From contig JAZOVQ010000025.1 in NCBI GenBank assembly GCA_045658805.1, positions 1-22,298 of the forward strand: 22,298 nt of DNA, in the 5' to 3' direction. The position numbers and the translations under genes are program-made. The DNA comes from Scatosoma sp045658805. GTDB taxonomy: Bacteria > Bacillota > Clostridia > Christensenellales > Borkfalkiaceae. Shown here piece after piece: positions 9,099-16,037 of the stretch (its first letter is position 1; the number at the start of each line of letters is the position of its first letter). Below the pieces are notes generated by a model. That model did no database searches and had not been told where the DNA came from. It saw nothing but the letters and a program-made list of their open reading frames with translations.

Positions 9099-10907
9099 TT
9101 ATAAATTTTCTCTAAAATATGCGTATATTTTTTTCGCGAGTTCAGGCCCAATCCCTTCCGCTTCCGCCAAATCCGTTACGCTGGCGTCCATAATTTTGTC
9201 AATTGTGCCAAACTTATCCAAAAGCGCCTTGCGCTTCTTTGCGCCAATCCCGTCAATCTCTTGCAAAACCGAAGCCAAATTTCGTTTGGAATGCAAACTG
9301 CGGAAATAAGTAATGGCAAAACGGTGCGCTTCGTCACGAATACGCTGTAACACCTTCAAAGCATAATCTCGTTTATCTAAACGGATACTTTCATTGGAAT
9401 CCAAGGTGAAAATTTCTTCATCTCGTTCGGCAAGGGAAATGAGTTCAATATCCTTTATACCCATTTCGTCAAAAACTTCTTTAATTGCCGACAGTTGGCC
9501 TTTACCGCCGTCGATAATAATCAAATCGGGTTTAGGAAAACGCTCCTCTTCTTCCGTTCCAAACTTCGCCAAACGTCGGCGCATCATTTCTTGATGGGAA
9601 GCATAATCATTTGCACCCTCGACCGTTTTTATTTTAAAGCGGCGATAACTGCTTTTTTCCGCTTCGCCGTCAATAAACACGACCATGGACCCTACCTTAT
9701 CCACTCCGCTTATATTGGAAATATCATAACATTCCATACGCTTCGGATAGCGCGCCAAGCCCAAAATTTCTTTCAAACGCTGGCAAGCGTTTTTGGTCAT
9801 ATCGTCCTTATGCTTAATTTTATCTACCGACTTTGACAAATAATCGGCAGCGTTCTTCTCCGCCATATCCAACAGCTGTTTTTTTACGCCGATTTTTGCA
9901 AGCGTAATTTCCGTCCTTTTCCCAAACCGCTCGAAAAAGTATTTTTCAAGCAATTCCTTTTCACAAAAATCCTGCACTATAATTTCGTCGGGGATTTCGT
10001 GCGTAGAATAAAACTGCAAAATAAACGAAGTTAAGGCATCCGCTTCCGTAAACGAACAATCTTCCAAGGCAAAATTGCTTCCGCCCTGCATAATTCCGCT
10101 TCTCGTGACAAGCACGTTGACTGCCGAATACAAATAATTTGTCTTAAGCGCAATAATATCCGCATTGATTGCGCGGTTAAGCGAGGTGATACGCTTTAAT
10201 TTCAATTTAGAGAGCATTTCCAGCTTTTGACGATATTCCATCGCCAGCTCGAATTCCTCATTTTCGGCAAAACGCAACATTTTCTCCGTTAAAATAGCTT
10301 CCGCCGTTTCATAATCGCCGTCCAAAAAACGAAGCGCCGCTTTCACTTTTTCCGCATACTCCGCCTCATTGCACAACTGCGCACACGGCGCAAGACAACG
10401 CCCCAAATGGTAAGAAAGACAAGGCTTTTTCGGCTTCTCGCCAACGGCAACCGAACAAGAACGTACGTTATAAACCGCTTCCAAAATGTCTAAAAGCTCA
10501 CCACAACGCACGCCGCCCATAAACGGACCGAAATATTTACCGTCCTTTTTTATCTTTCGCGTAATGGAAAAGCGAGGAAACTGCTCCTTGGTATGCGCTT
10601 TGATATAAGGATACGTTTTATCGTCCTTTAACAATATGTTGTATTTAGGCTTGTACTTTTTAATTAGATTGTTTTCAAGCGCCAACGCATCCGTTTCCGT
10701 TTGCGTGATTATATAATAAAAATCATCGATATTCTCGACCATGGACGCTACCTTTTCAGGTTTCGCCGAGGAATGGAAATATTGCCGCACTCTGTTTTTA
10801 AGAACACGGGCCTTCCCAACGTAAATTACAATTCCGTCTTTATCCAGCATAATATAAACGCCAGGATTTTCAGGAAGTAAATTCAGTTTTTCTTTTAATT
10901 TTTCCAT
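9099..10907 (-). CDS. uvrC: UvrC excinuclease ABC subunit C
   Basis: This is the incision subunit of UvrABC nucleotide excision repair, which makes the 3' and 5' cuts around bulky lesions. As annotated it has 602 residues. Visible parts are the GIY-YIG nuclease at residues 16-31 (GVY and YVG), a cysteine cluster PCLSYHLGRCLAPC that in UvrC binds an Fe-S centre, the UVR helix FELAMEYRQKLEML that contacts UvrB, the RNase H-like second nuclease (MECYDISNISG and LIIIDGGKGQL), and paired helix-hairpin-helix motifs at the C-terminus. The ATG at 10907 gives the usual UvrC N-terminus. A GTG at 10949 preceded by AAGGCGG would add 14 residues and cannot be excluded. The promoter lies just upstream. It is the first gene of the large left operon. 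Confidence 0.96.
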   Translation of the reverse strand: MEKLKEKLNLLPENPGVYIMLDKDGIVIYVGKARVLKNRVRQYFHSSAKPEKVASMVENIDDFYYIITQTETDALALENNLIKKYKPKYNILLKDDKTYPYIKAHTKEQFPRFSITRKIKKDGKYFGPFMGGVRCGELLDILEAVYNVRSCSVAVGEKPKKPCLSYHLGRCLAPCAQLCNEAEYAEKVKAALRFLDGDYETAEAILTEKMLRFAENEEFELAMEYRQKLEMLSKLKLKRITSLNRAINADIIALKTNYLYSAVNVLVTRSGIMQGGSNFALEDCSFTEADALTSFILQFYSTHEIPDEIIVQDFCEKELLEKYFFERFGKRTEITLAKIGVKKQLLDMAEKNAADYLSKSVDKIKHKDDMTKNACQRLKEILGLARYPKRMECYDISNISGVDKVGSMVVFIDGEAEKSSYRRFKIKTVEGANDYASHQEMMRRRLAKFGTEEEERFPKPDLIIIDGGKGQLSAIKEVFDEMGIKDIELISLAERDEEIFTLDSNESIRLDKRDYALKVLQRIRDEAHRFAITYFRSLHSKRNLASVLQEIDGIGAKKRKALLDKFGTIDKIMDASVTDLAEAEGIGPELAKKIYAYFRENL

Positions 10908-10969
10908 AGCGCACCGCGAAGGCTTCCATTGATTTCCAATTTTTTGCACAAAAACCGCCTTATAACATT

Positions 10970-10998
10970 ATTATATACCAAAACGCAAAATTTTGCAA
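10970..10998 (-). promoter_or_regulatory. Sigma-A-like promoter of the uvrC operon with an overlapping palindrome
   Basis: On the minus strand TTGCAA (10993-10998) is followed after 17 bp by TATAAT (10970-10975). This places the transcript start near 10962, about 55 nt before the preferred uvrC ATG. A perfect 12-bp palindrome, GCAAAATTTTGC, at 10985-10996 covers most of the -35 box and the upstream part of the spacer. No other convincing promoter is seen between the nine left-hand genes, so this one may drive all of them. Confidence 0.75.
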
Positions 10999-11022
10999 GG
11001 GAATAAAGGAAAAAAACTGCGT

Positions 11023-11361
11023 TTAACAGCCTAAAAACTCAATTCCTTTTAAAATAATATCGTTTACCGAATCCGTGGTCAAACTGTAAAAAACAATTTT
11101 CCCCTGCCGACAGCTTTTCACAATCCCCGCGCTCTTTAAAAAGCGGAGTTGGTGGGATACCGTCGTTTGATTGATATCTAAAATTCTTGACAAATCCGTA
11201 ACGCATAATTCGCTAATTGCAAGCGCCGACAAAATTTTTACCCGCGTGTAATCCGCAAAAACAGAAAAAAAGCACACAACGCCTTCAAGTATATCCCCTT
11301 GCGGAACATAATCCTCGATAAGGCTTTGCGTGCGTTTATCCAAAAGCAACATTTGTGACAT
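11023..11361 (-). CDS. ArsR/SmtB family metal-responsive repressor
   Basis: This 112-residue winged-helix protein has DYTRVKILSAL, ISELCVTDLSRIL, the recognition helix NQTTVSHQLRFLKSAGIV and the beta wing RQGKIVFYSL, all typical of ArsR/SmtB sensors. Such proteins leave DNA when they bind metal. ELCVTDL is the position of the alpha-3 metal site (ELCVCDL in ArsR and CadC), but only one cysteine (Cys53) is kept here. Other cysteines are Cys30, Cys84 and the C-terminal Cys112. The ATG at 11361 has a strong GGAGGAG site; an upstream in-frame start at 11409 is unlikely. It lies 96 nt downstream of copA on the same strand, so copper (or another soft metal) is the likely signal and copA the likely target. 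Confidence 0.87.
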   Translation of the reverse strand: MSQMLLLDKRTQSLIEDYVPQGDILEGVVCFFSVFADYTRVKILSALAISELCVTDLSRILDINQTTVSHQLRFLKSAGIVKSCRQGKIVFYSLTTDSVNDIILKGIEFLGC

Positions 11362-11390
11362 AGTTTCTCCTCCCGAATGCTTTATTGGGA

Positions 11391-11409
11391 ATATGATAAC
11401 ATATATCAC
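11391..11409 (-). promoter_or_regulatory. Overlapping inverted repeats upstream of the arsR-type gene (possible operator)
   Basis: In the 96-bp gap between copA and the regulator, the plus strand has ATATG-ATAA-CATAT (11391-11404), and the overlapping minus-strand sequence TGATA-TATGT-TATCA is a second inverted repeat. ArsR-family operators are AT-rich imperfect palindromes near the promoter, so this could be autoregulatory. I found no convincing -35/-10 pair here, so the regulator may be read from the copA transcript. Confidence 0.3.
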
Positions 11410-11457
11410 GTTTGGCTTTTTTGTTTATTTTGTCATAATTTCACTGCTTTTGTCGGT

Positions 11458-11667
11458 TTAGGAAATCTTTTTCACTTCGTAACCAGCTTCCGTGATTACG
11501 GATACAAAAGTTTCATCGCTAACGTTTTCCAAAAGCGTAACCGTAGCCGTCTTTTTTTTCAAATTGACTTCTACCGAATCCACACCTGCAATTGCTTGCA
11601 ACGCTTTCGTTACGTGCGCCACACAGCGTTGACACATCATACCTTCAATTTTTAACGTTTTCGTCAT
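11458..11667 (-). CDS. Possible internal in-frame start: free CopZ-like copper chaperone from the copA 3' end
   Basis: Inside copA, codon 740 is an ATG (11667) preceded by GAGGTGA (11673-11679) with 5 nt spacing, a near-perfect ribosome binding site. Initiation there would give a 69-residue protein that is exactly one HMA fold, with the copper motif MMCQRC near its N-terminus. That is the size and start of stand-alone CopZ chaperones. The linker just before it (residues 723-739) is polar and lies outside the ATPase core. The Escherichia coli copA gene also yields a separate chaperone, through frameshifting, so dual output has precedent. Alternatively this is a fossil ribosome binding site left by fusion of copA and copZ. 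Use of this start is inferred, not shown. Confidence 0.45.
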   Translation of the reverse strand: MTKTLKIEGMMCQRCVAHVTKALQAIAGVDSVEVNLKKKTATVTLLENVSDETFVSVITEAGYEVKKIS

Positions 11668-13884
11668 ATTGTTCACCTCTATTTGTTGATCGTTCTTTTG
11701 CTTTTTACCAAAATGAGTTAACCGCAATGCATTGGTTACCACAAACAAAGAGCTTAAACTCATACATGCCGCCCCAATCATCGGATTGAGTACAATTCCC
11801 CAATGCGCAAATACGCCTGCCGCTACGGGAATTGCAACACAGTTATAGAAAAACGCCCAAAACAAATTTTGTTTGATATTTTTGACCGTTTCCTTGCTCA
11901 GCTCGACCATGGTACCCACCAATCGCAAATCACCGCGGGATAAAACAACGTCTGCGCTGTCAATTGCAACGTCCGTTCCGTTGCCCATTGCAACCCCAAC
12001 GTCGGCTTCTTTTAAAGCAGGACTATCGTTAATTCCGTCGCCCACCATAGCCACAAAACCGCCTATGGAACGCACGCGTTGTACCGCTTGCGCTTTATCT
12101 TCGGGCATTGCTTCCGCAAAATAATCGCTAATACCGACCTGCGAGGCAATTGCTTTGGCGACGTTTTCGTTATCCCCCGTCAACATACCCAGACGTATAT
12201 TTTTGTCTTTTAAAGTTTGTATCGCCTCAATGCTTTCTTCCTTTAACGTATCCGCTATGGCAAAACATGCCAAAATTCCGTCGTGATCCGCTAAAAAAAC
12301 CACCGTCTTTCCTTGCGAGGAATATTCTTTTTCAATTTTATAGCTTTCTTTTTCTTGGATTTTCCCAAGCAGGCGGCGGTTGCCGAGATAATAAGTTTCG
12401 CCGTTATAAGAAGCTTGCGCCCCTTTGCCTATTTGATAAGCGTAATTTTCTACGTTTATCCCCTCCTCGCCGTCCGTTTCCGCAAATGCGCAAATACATT
12501 CCGCAATTGGATGATTGGAATGGCGTTCAATTGCAGCAGCGAGCCGCAAAAGAAAGTCCTTTTCCTCTTTAAAAATTTGAAAATCCGTTACTTTGGGTGT
12601 GCCAACCGTCAAAGTTGCCGTTTTATCCAACAGCACGCAATTGACGTCTTTCGCCTTTTGCAATGCTTCAGCATCCTTATATAAAATCCCCAAAGCCATG
12701 CCTCTTCCCGTTGCCGCCATAACCGCTACGGGCGTAGCTAACCCCAAAGAACAAGGACAGGAAATCACCAAAACGCTAATGGCGTAATTGGCCGCTTGCG
12801 ACACTTCGCTTGATACAAAAAGCCAAACGAAAAAGGTTAAAAGTGCTATCATAGTGACGGCAGGTACGAAAATACCCGCAATTTTATCCGCCAATTTTTG
12901 TATAGGCGCTTTGCTTGCGCCTGCCTCTTTCACCATTTTGACAATTTGCGAGAGGGTAGTGTCTGCGCCTACGCGCTTCGCTAACACTTTAACATATCCG
13001 CTTTTAATAATATCCGAGCTTGTAACCAAATCGCCTTCCAGCATTTCCTTTGGCATACTTTCGCCCGTAATTGCCGCCCTATCCACAAAGGCGTGCCCTT
13101 CAATGATAACCCCGTCAACGGGTACGTAATCGCCTTGCTTTACAATTAAAATGTCCCCTTCGTGAATTTCGGAAAAGGCAATCTTTTGTTCCGCTCCGCC
13201 CCGTTCAACCGTAACGATATTGGGCATCAATTTTATCAATTTTTCAATTTCGTCACCCGTCTTGCGCTTGGATTTTTCTTCCAGCCATTTGCCGAGCGTT
13301 ACCAACGTCAAAATCATTGCCGCCGATTCGTAAAACAAATGCGCATGCGTTTCAGCCTTTCCTAAATAAAGCAAAATTGTCACAACAAAGCTATACAAAA
13401 ACGAAGCTGCCGAGCCTAATGCCACCAACGTATCCATATTGGGCACGCGTTTCACAAGCGCTTTTGCGCCGCTTGTATAAAATTTGAAATCAATGGCTAT
13501 AACAATTGCCGCCAATACCATTTGCAGCGTAACGCTAATTTTTATTGATGGAGTAGGCAATCCTAACATACCACCCATTGAAAAATACATCAACGGCAAT
13601 AAAAACAGCAACGATAAGAAAAAGCGGCGTTTTAGCTTGTTCGGCTGCGGTTTTCGCGCCTGTAAAACGTTTTCATTGTATTCCGTCACGCCATAACCCA
13701 ACCCCGTCACCGATTGAATGATTTGTTCTTTCGTTAAGCGGTTTTCGTCATATTCAATTGTCATACATTCGCCCATAAGCGACACTTCCGCTTTTTCAAC
13801 GCCATTCAACTGACAAAGCGTTCGTTCGATGCCTGCCGAACATGCCGCACAGCTCATCCCCGTAACGGAAAATTTCTCTTTCAT
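11458..13884 (-). CDS. copA: Copper-exporting P1B-type ATPase with N- and C-terminal HMA domains
   Basis: This 808-residue Cu(I) exporter acts in the cytoplasmic membrane. In order: an N-terminal HMA domain with GMSCAAC (Cys12, Cys15); membrane helices; the actuator TGES near 273-276; the transmembrane copper site CPC (376-378); the phosphorylation site DKTATLT (Asp420); HP in SNHP; GDGIND near 615-620; and the Cu-type signatures YN (680-681) and MSLSS (708-712). These residues point to Cu+ rather than Zn/Cd. Two points are unusual. The normally invariant Gly of DKTGT is Ala423, and a complete second HMA domain with GMMCQRC (748-754) is fused after residue 739. The start has a GGGAGGTGA site. 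Promoter and operator lie directly upstream, and an ArsR-type regulator follows. Confidence 0.96.
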   Translation of the reverse strand: MKEKFSVTGMSCAACSAGIERTLCQLNGVEKAEVSLMGECMTIEYDENRLTKEQIIQSVTGLGYGVTEYNENVLQARKPQPNKLKRRFFLSLLFLLPLMYFSMGGMLGLPTPSIKISVTLQMVLAAIVIAIDFKFYTSGAKALVKRVPNMDTLVALGSAASFLYSFVVTILLYLGKAETHAHLFYESAAMILTLVTLGKWLEEKSKRKTGDEIEKLIKLMPNIVTVERGGAEQKIAFSEIHEGDILIVKQGDYVPVDGVIIEGHAFVDRAAITGESMPKEMLEGDLVTSSDIIKSGYVKVLAKRVGADTTLSQIVKMVKEAGASKAPIQKLADKIAGIFVPAVTMIALLTFFVWLFVSSEVSQAANYAISVLVISCPCSLGLATPVAVMAATGRGMALGILYKDAEALQKAKDVNCVLLDKTATLTVGTPKVTDFQIFKEEKDFLLRLAAAIERHSNHPIAECICAFAETDGEEGINVENYAYQIGKGAQASYNGETYYLGNRRLLGKIQEKESYKIEKEYSSQGKTVVFLADHDGILACFAIADTLKEESIEAIQTLKDKNIRLGMLTGDNENVAKAIASQVGISDYFAEAMPEDKAQAVQRVRSIGGFVAMVGDGINDSPALKEADVGVAMGNGTDVAIDSADVVLSRGDLRLVGTMVELSKETVKNIKQNLFWAFFYNCVAIPVAAGVFAHWGIVLNPMIGAACMSLSSLFVVTNALRLTHFGKKQKNDQQIEVNNMTKTLKIEGMMCQRCVAHVTKALQAIAGVDSVEVNLKKKTATVTLLENVSDETFVSVITEAGYEVKKIS

Positions 13885-13895
13885 AGACTCACCTC

Positions 13896-13910
13896 CCGAC
13901 CAATTGTCGG
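13896..13910 (-). promoter_or_regulatory. Inverted repeat in the copA leader next to the ribosome binding site
   Basis: The sequence CCGAC-N5-GTCGG sits between the promoter and the copA start, and its downstream arm overlaps the GGGAGGTGA ribosome binding site. It could be a second regulator site or a small hairpin that limits translation. With 5-bp arms the support is modest. Confidence 0.35.
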
Positions 13911-13921
13911 CACTTAATAAA

Positions 13922-13950
13922 AGTATAGCATACTCTTGTCAGTATGTCAA
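13922..13950 (-). promoter_or_regulatory. copA promoter with ATACT operator repeats
   Basis: The minus strand reads TTGACA (13945-13950), 17 bp, TATACT (13922-13927), a near-consensus sigma-A promoter. A perfect inverted repeat CATACT-N6-AGTATG at 13929-13946 fills the spacer, and the -10 itself supplies a third half-site (AGTAT-GCT-ATACT). A repressor bound here would block RNA polymerase. The nearby ArsR-type protein is the natural candidate. Confidence 0.8.
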
Positions 13951-14006
13951 GAAAATGCCAATACAACCAAAAATCAAGCGTTTTCTTTCATTTTTTGCCG
14001 TAACGC

Positions 14007-14036
14007 AAAAAGACGGGTGCTAAAAAGCCACCCGCC
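14007..14036 (-). terminator. Rho-independent terminator after rpmF
   Basis: Reading the minus strand, GGCGGGTG (14029-14036) and CACCCGTC (14012-14019) form an 8-bp GC-rich stem with one G-U pair and a 9-nt loop, followed by a run of five T. It lies 25 nt beyond the rpmF stop and separates the yceD-rpmF unit from copA. Confidence 0.9.
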
Positions 14037-14061
14037 TGATGATATTGCACCGACGAAAAAA

Positions 14062-14253
14062 TTAGTTATTCTTTTCTTCTTTGGGAGCTACAACTTCTGC
14101 GCCATCATAGAAACCGCAGTTCTTGCATACTCTGTGCGCTTCAGCCAATTCGTGGCAATGAGGGCATTCAACGAGCGTAGCTGCCGTTGCTTTGTAGTTT
14201 GCAAATCTCTTGTTCGTTCTGCTCTTGGATTGTTTACTCTTAGGTACTGCCAT
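14062..14253 (-). CDS. rpmF: 50S ribosomal protein L32 (zinc-binding form)
   Basis: This 63-residue basic protein starts MAVPKSKQSKSRTNKRFANYKAT, which I give only as the L32 N-terminal hallmark, and keeps the zinc ribbon Cys30-Cys33 and Cys43-Cys46. It is the C+ form of L32. A GAGGTG site lies 5 nt before the ATG. It follows the DUF177 gene by 27 nt, the usual bacterial pairing, and is followed by a strong terminator. In many Bacillota rpmF is followed by plsX and fatty-acid genes; here it is not. Confidence 0.97.
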   Translation of the reverse strand: MAVPKSKQSKSRTNKRFANYKATAATLVECPHCHELAEAHRVCKNCGFYDGAEVVAPKEEKNN

Positions 14254-14280
14254 ATTAACACCTCACGTTTTATAATTCTT

Positions 14281-14709
14281 TCAATTTTGGGTTGTCGGAT
14301 CTATATCCGAATAAGAAAGGCTTTCGCAATCATCACCGCAAGAAAGCAAATACGGCATACTTGCCATCAATGCATCCTCTACGGCTTTGGTGATATCTAC
14401 TCTTCCATTTGTGTATCCGTAATCCTCATAATCTTTACGAGGCTCGAAATAGGCGTCTAAATCACCCACAACGTCCAACGACGCGTCTTTTAAGCATCTA
14501 GAACATTTGCCCTCTAAACGATATGCGATCGTGCCCTTGATTTCAAACGAATCGTCTTCATACAAATCGTAATCAAAAGCAACTTTTACCGCACCGACAA
14601 ATTTCACAAACGGAATTTCCATGAAAGTTTCAGGAGCGTCATATTCAAATTCAAGATGCCCTGCATACTTTTTTTGTGCATTAAGTTTTCTTATATCGAT
14701 AACCATCAT
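14281..14709 (-). CDS. YceD/DUF177 family protein (ribosome assembly partner of L32)
   Basis: This 142-residue protein belongs to the YceD (DUF177) family: IEGTIAYRLEG-type strand (here IKGTIAYRLEG), then CSRCL at residues 69-73, an acidic segment, DITKAVEDAL, and a second cysteine pair Cys124/Cys128. Members are encoded beside rpmF and are needed for normal 23S rRNA accumulation in some bacteria and plastids. The C-terminus SCGDDCESLSYSD is less canonical than the usual CxGLCPxCG form. Tandem ATGs at 14709 and 14706 leave the exact start open, and no clear ribosome binding site precedes them. The consensus promoter lies only a few nucleotides beyond a short leader. Confidence 0.87.
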   Translation of the reverse strand: MMVIDIRKLNAQKKYAGHLEFEYDAPETFMEIPFVKFVGAVKVAFDYDLYEDDSFEIKGTIAYRLEGKCSRCLKDASLDVVGDLDAYFEPRKDYEDYGYTNGRVDITKAVEDALMASMPYLLSCGDDCESLSYSDIDPTTQN

Positions 14710-14724
14710 AAAACTGACTTTACA

Positions 14725-14753
14725 AGTATATTATATTTCAAAAACTTTGTCAA
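14725..14753 (-). promoter_or_regulatory. Promoter of yceD-rpmF
   Basis: The minus strand has TTGACA (14748-14753), a 17-bp spacer and TATACT (14725-14730), close to the sigma-A consensus. The transcript would start near 14718, giving a very short leader of about 10 nt before the yceD start. No clear terminator for ackA was found in the 75 bp before it. Confidence 0.82.
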
Positions 14754-14828
14754 CTTTTTTCCGTTGAATTTTTTAATTTTTTTCAACAATTTCTATCAAT
14801 TACCAATTCGCCAAGTTTTTACAAGCGA

Positions 14829-16022
14829 TTAAAGCAATTCAACCGTTTCTCTTGCGATAACCAATTCTTCGTTGGTCGGAATAACGAGAACTTTCACTTT
14901 AGAGTCCGCCGAAGAGATATCAATAATATCCCCATTGTTCTTTTGGTTGTTCTTTTCTTCATCGATTTCAACGCCGAGATAATCCATATCCGCACAAATC
15001 GCCGCACGCATGCTAGGCGTGTTTTCGCCAACACCTGCCGTAAATACGATACAATCTACGCCGTTCATTGCCGCTGCGTATGCACCAACGTATTTTTTAC
15101 AATTGTAGGCAAACATATCCAAAGCAAGCTTTGCACGATAATTGCCTTCCGCTCTTGCTGCGCGCAAATCTCTAAAGTCGCTCAAGCCGCCCGATACGCC
15201 AAGCATACCGCATTTTTTATTCAAATACGTGGAAACTTCCGAGAAAGACATATTCTCTTTCTTTGCAATATATTCCGCTACGGCAAAGTCGATATCGCCG
15301 CTACGCGTACCCATCGGTACGCCTGCAAGAGGCGTAAAGCCCATCGACGTATCCACGCACTTGCCGCCGTTTACAGCCGTAATGGACGAGCCGTTGCCAA
15401 GGTGGCAGGTTACAATCTTCAATTCTTCGGGTTTTTTGCCGAGATATTTTGCCGCTTCCTGCGAAACGAACTTATGGCTCGTTCCGTGATAGCCGTAACG
15501 TCTAATTTGATATTTTTCATAATCTTCATACGCAATTGCGTACATATACGCGTAATCGGGCATCGTGAAATGGAAGCTGGTATCAAACACAAGCACCATA
15601 GGCGTATTGGGCATTGCTTCTTTGCAAGCGTTTACGCCGATAATCGCAGCGGGATTGTGCAAAGGCGCGAGATCCTTGATTTCTTCCATGATTTTCATCG
15701 TTTCGTCCGTAACCAAGGTAGGCTTTTTGAATGCTTCGCCCGAAGCTACAACTCTATGCCCAACTGCGTCAATTTCGCCCATCGAAGCAATTACGCCATA
15801 TTCGTTATCCGTCAACGCATTCAAAACCAAGGAAACCGCAACGTTATGATTGGGCATTTCTTGTTCCACAACCAATTCCTTACCCTTTGCTTTATGGGTA
15901 AGTTTAGAACCAACGATACCGATACGTTCGCAATTACCTTTTGCGATAACGCCTTCCGTTTCCATATCAATAAGCTGATATTTTAAAGACGAGCTGCCAG
16001 AATTGATAACCAAAACTTTCAT
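14829..16022 (-). CDS. ackA: Acetate kinase
   Basis: This 397-residue enzyme of the ASKHA fold converts acetyl phosphate and ADP to acetate and ATP, the energy-yielding last step of acetate fermentation. Motifs seen: NSGSSSLKYQL at the N-terminus, GHRVVASG, LVFDTSFH, YGYHGTSH, CHLGNGSS, GFTPLAGVPMGTRSGDID and FTAGVGENTP. All the expected substrate-binding residues appear present, and length is normal. It begins 15 nt after the pta stop with an AAGGAGA site, so pta and ackA form one operon. It ends close to the yceD promoter. Confidence 0.98.
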   Translation of the reverse strand: MKVLVINSGSSSLKYQLIDMETEGVIAKGNCERIGIVGSKLTHKAKGKELVVEQEMPNHNVAVSLVLNALTDNEYGVIASMGEIDAVGHRVVASGEAFKKPTLVTDETMKIMEEIKDLAPLHNPAAIIGVNACKEAMPNTPMVLVFDTSFHFTMPDYAYMYAIAYEDYEKYQIRRYGYHGTSHKFVSQEAAKYLGKKPEELKIVTCHLGNGSSITAVNGGKCVDTSMGFTPLAGVPMGTRSGDIDFAVAEYIAKKENMSFSEVSTYLNKKCGMLGVSGGLSDFRDLRAARAEGNYRAKLALDMFAYNCKKYVGAYAAAMNGVDCIVFTAGVGENTPSMRAAICADMDYLGVEIDEEKNNQKNNGDIIDISSADSKVKVLVIPTNEELVIARETVELL

Positions 16023-16037
16023 TTGCTTTCTCCTTAC

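Noticed and set aside
11008..11035. Terminator at the end of the arsR-type gene
   Set aside because: A T run follows the stop, but the only possible stem is about 4 bp (CTG/CAG), too weak to call.
14754..14828. Terminator between ackA and yceD
   Set aside because: An AT-only repeat (GTTGAA with TTCAAC) has a 13-nt loop and no following T run, so termination is not supported.
14943..15986. 347-codon open frame on the plus strand opposite ackA
   Set aside because: It is fully antisense to a clear acetate kinase, its translation is rich in Arg, His, Phe and Cys with no recognisable domain, and it has no ribosome binding site.
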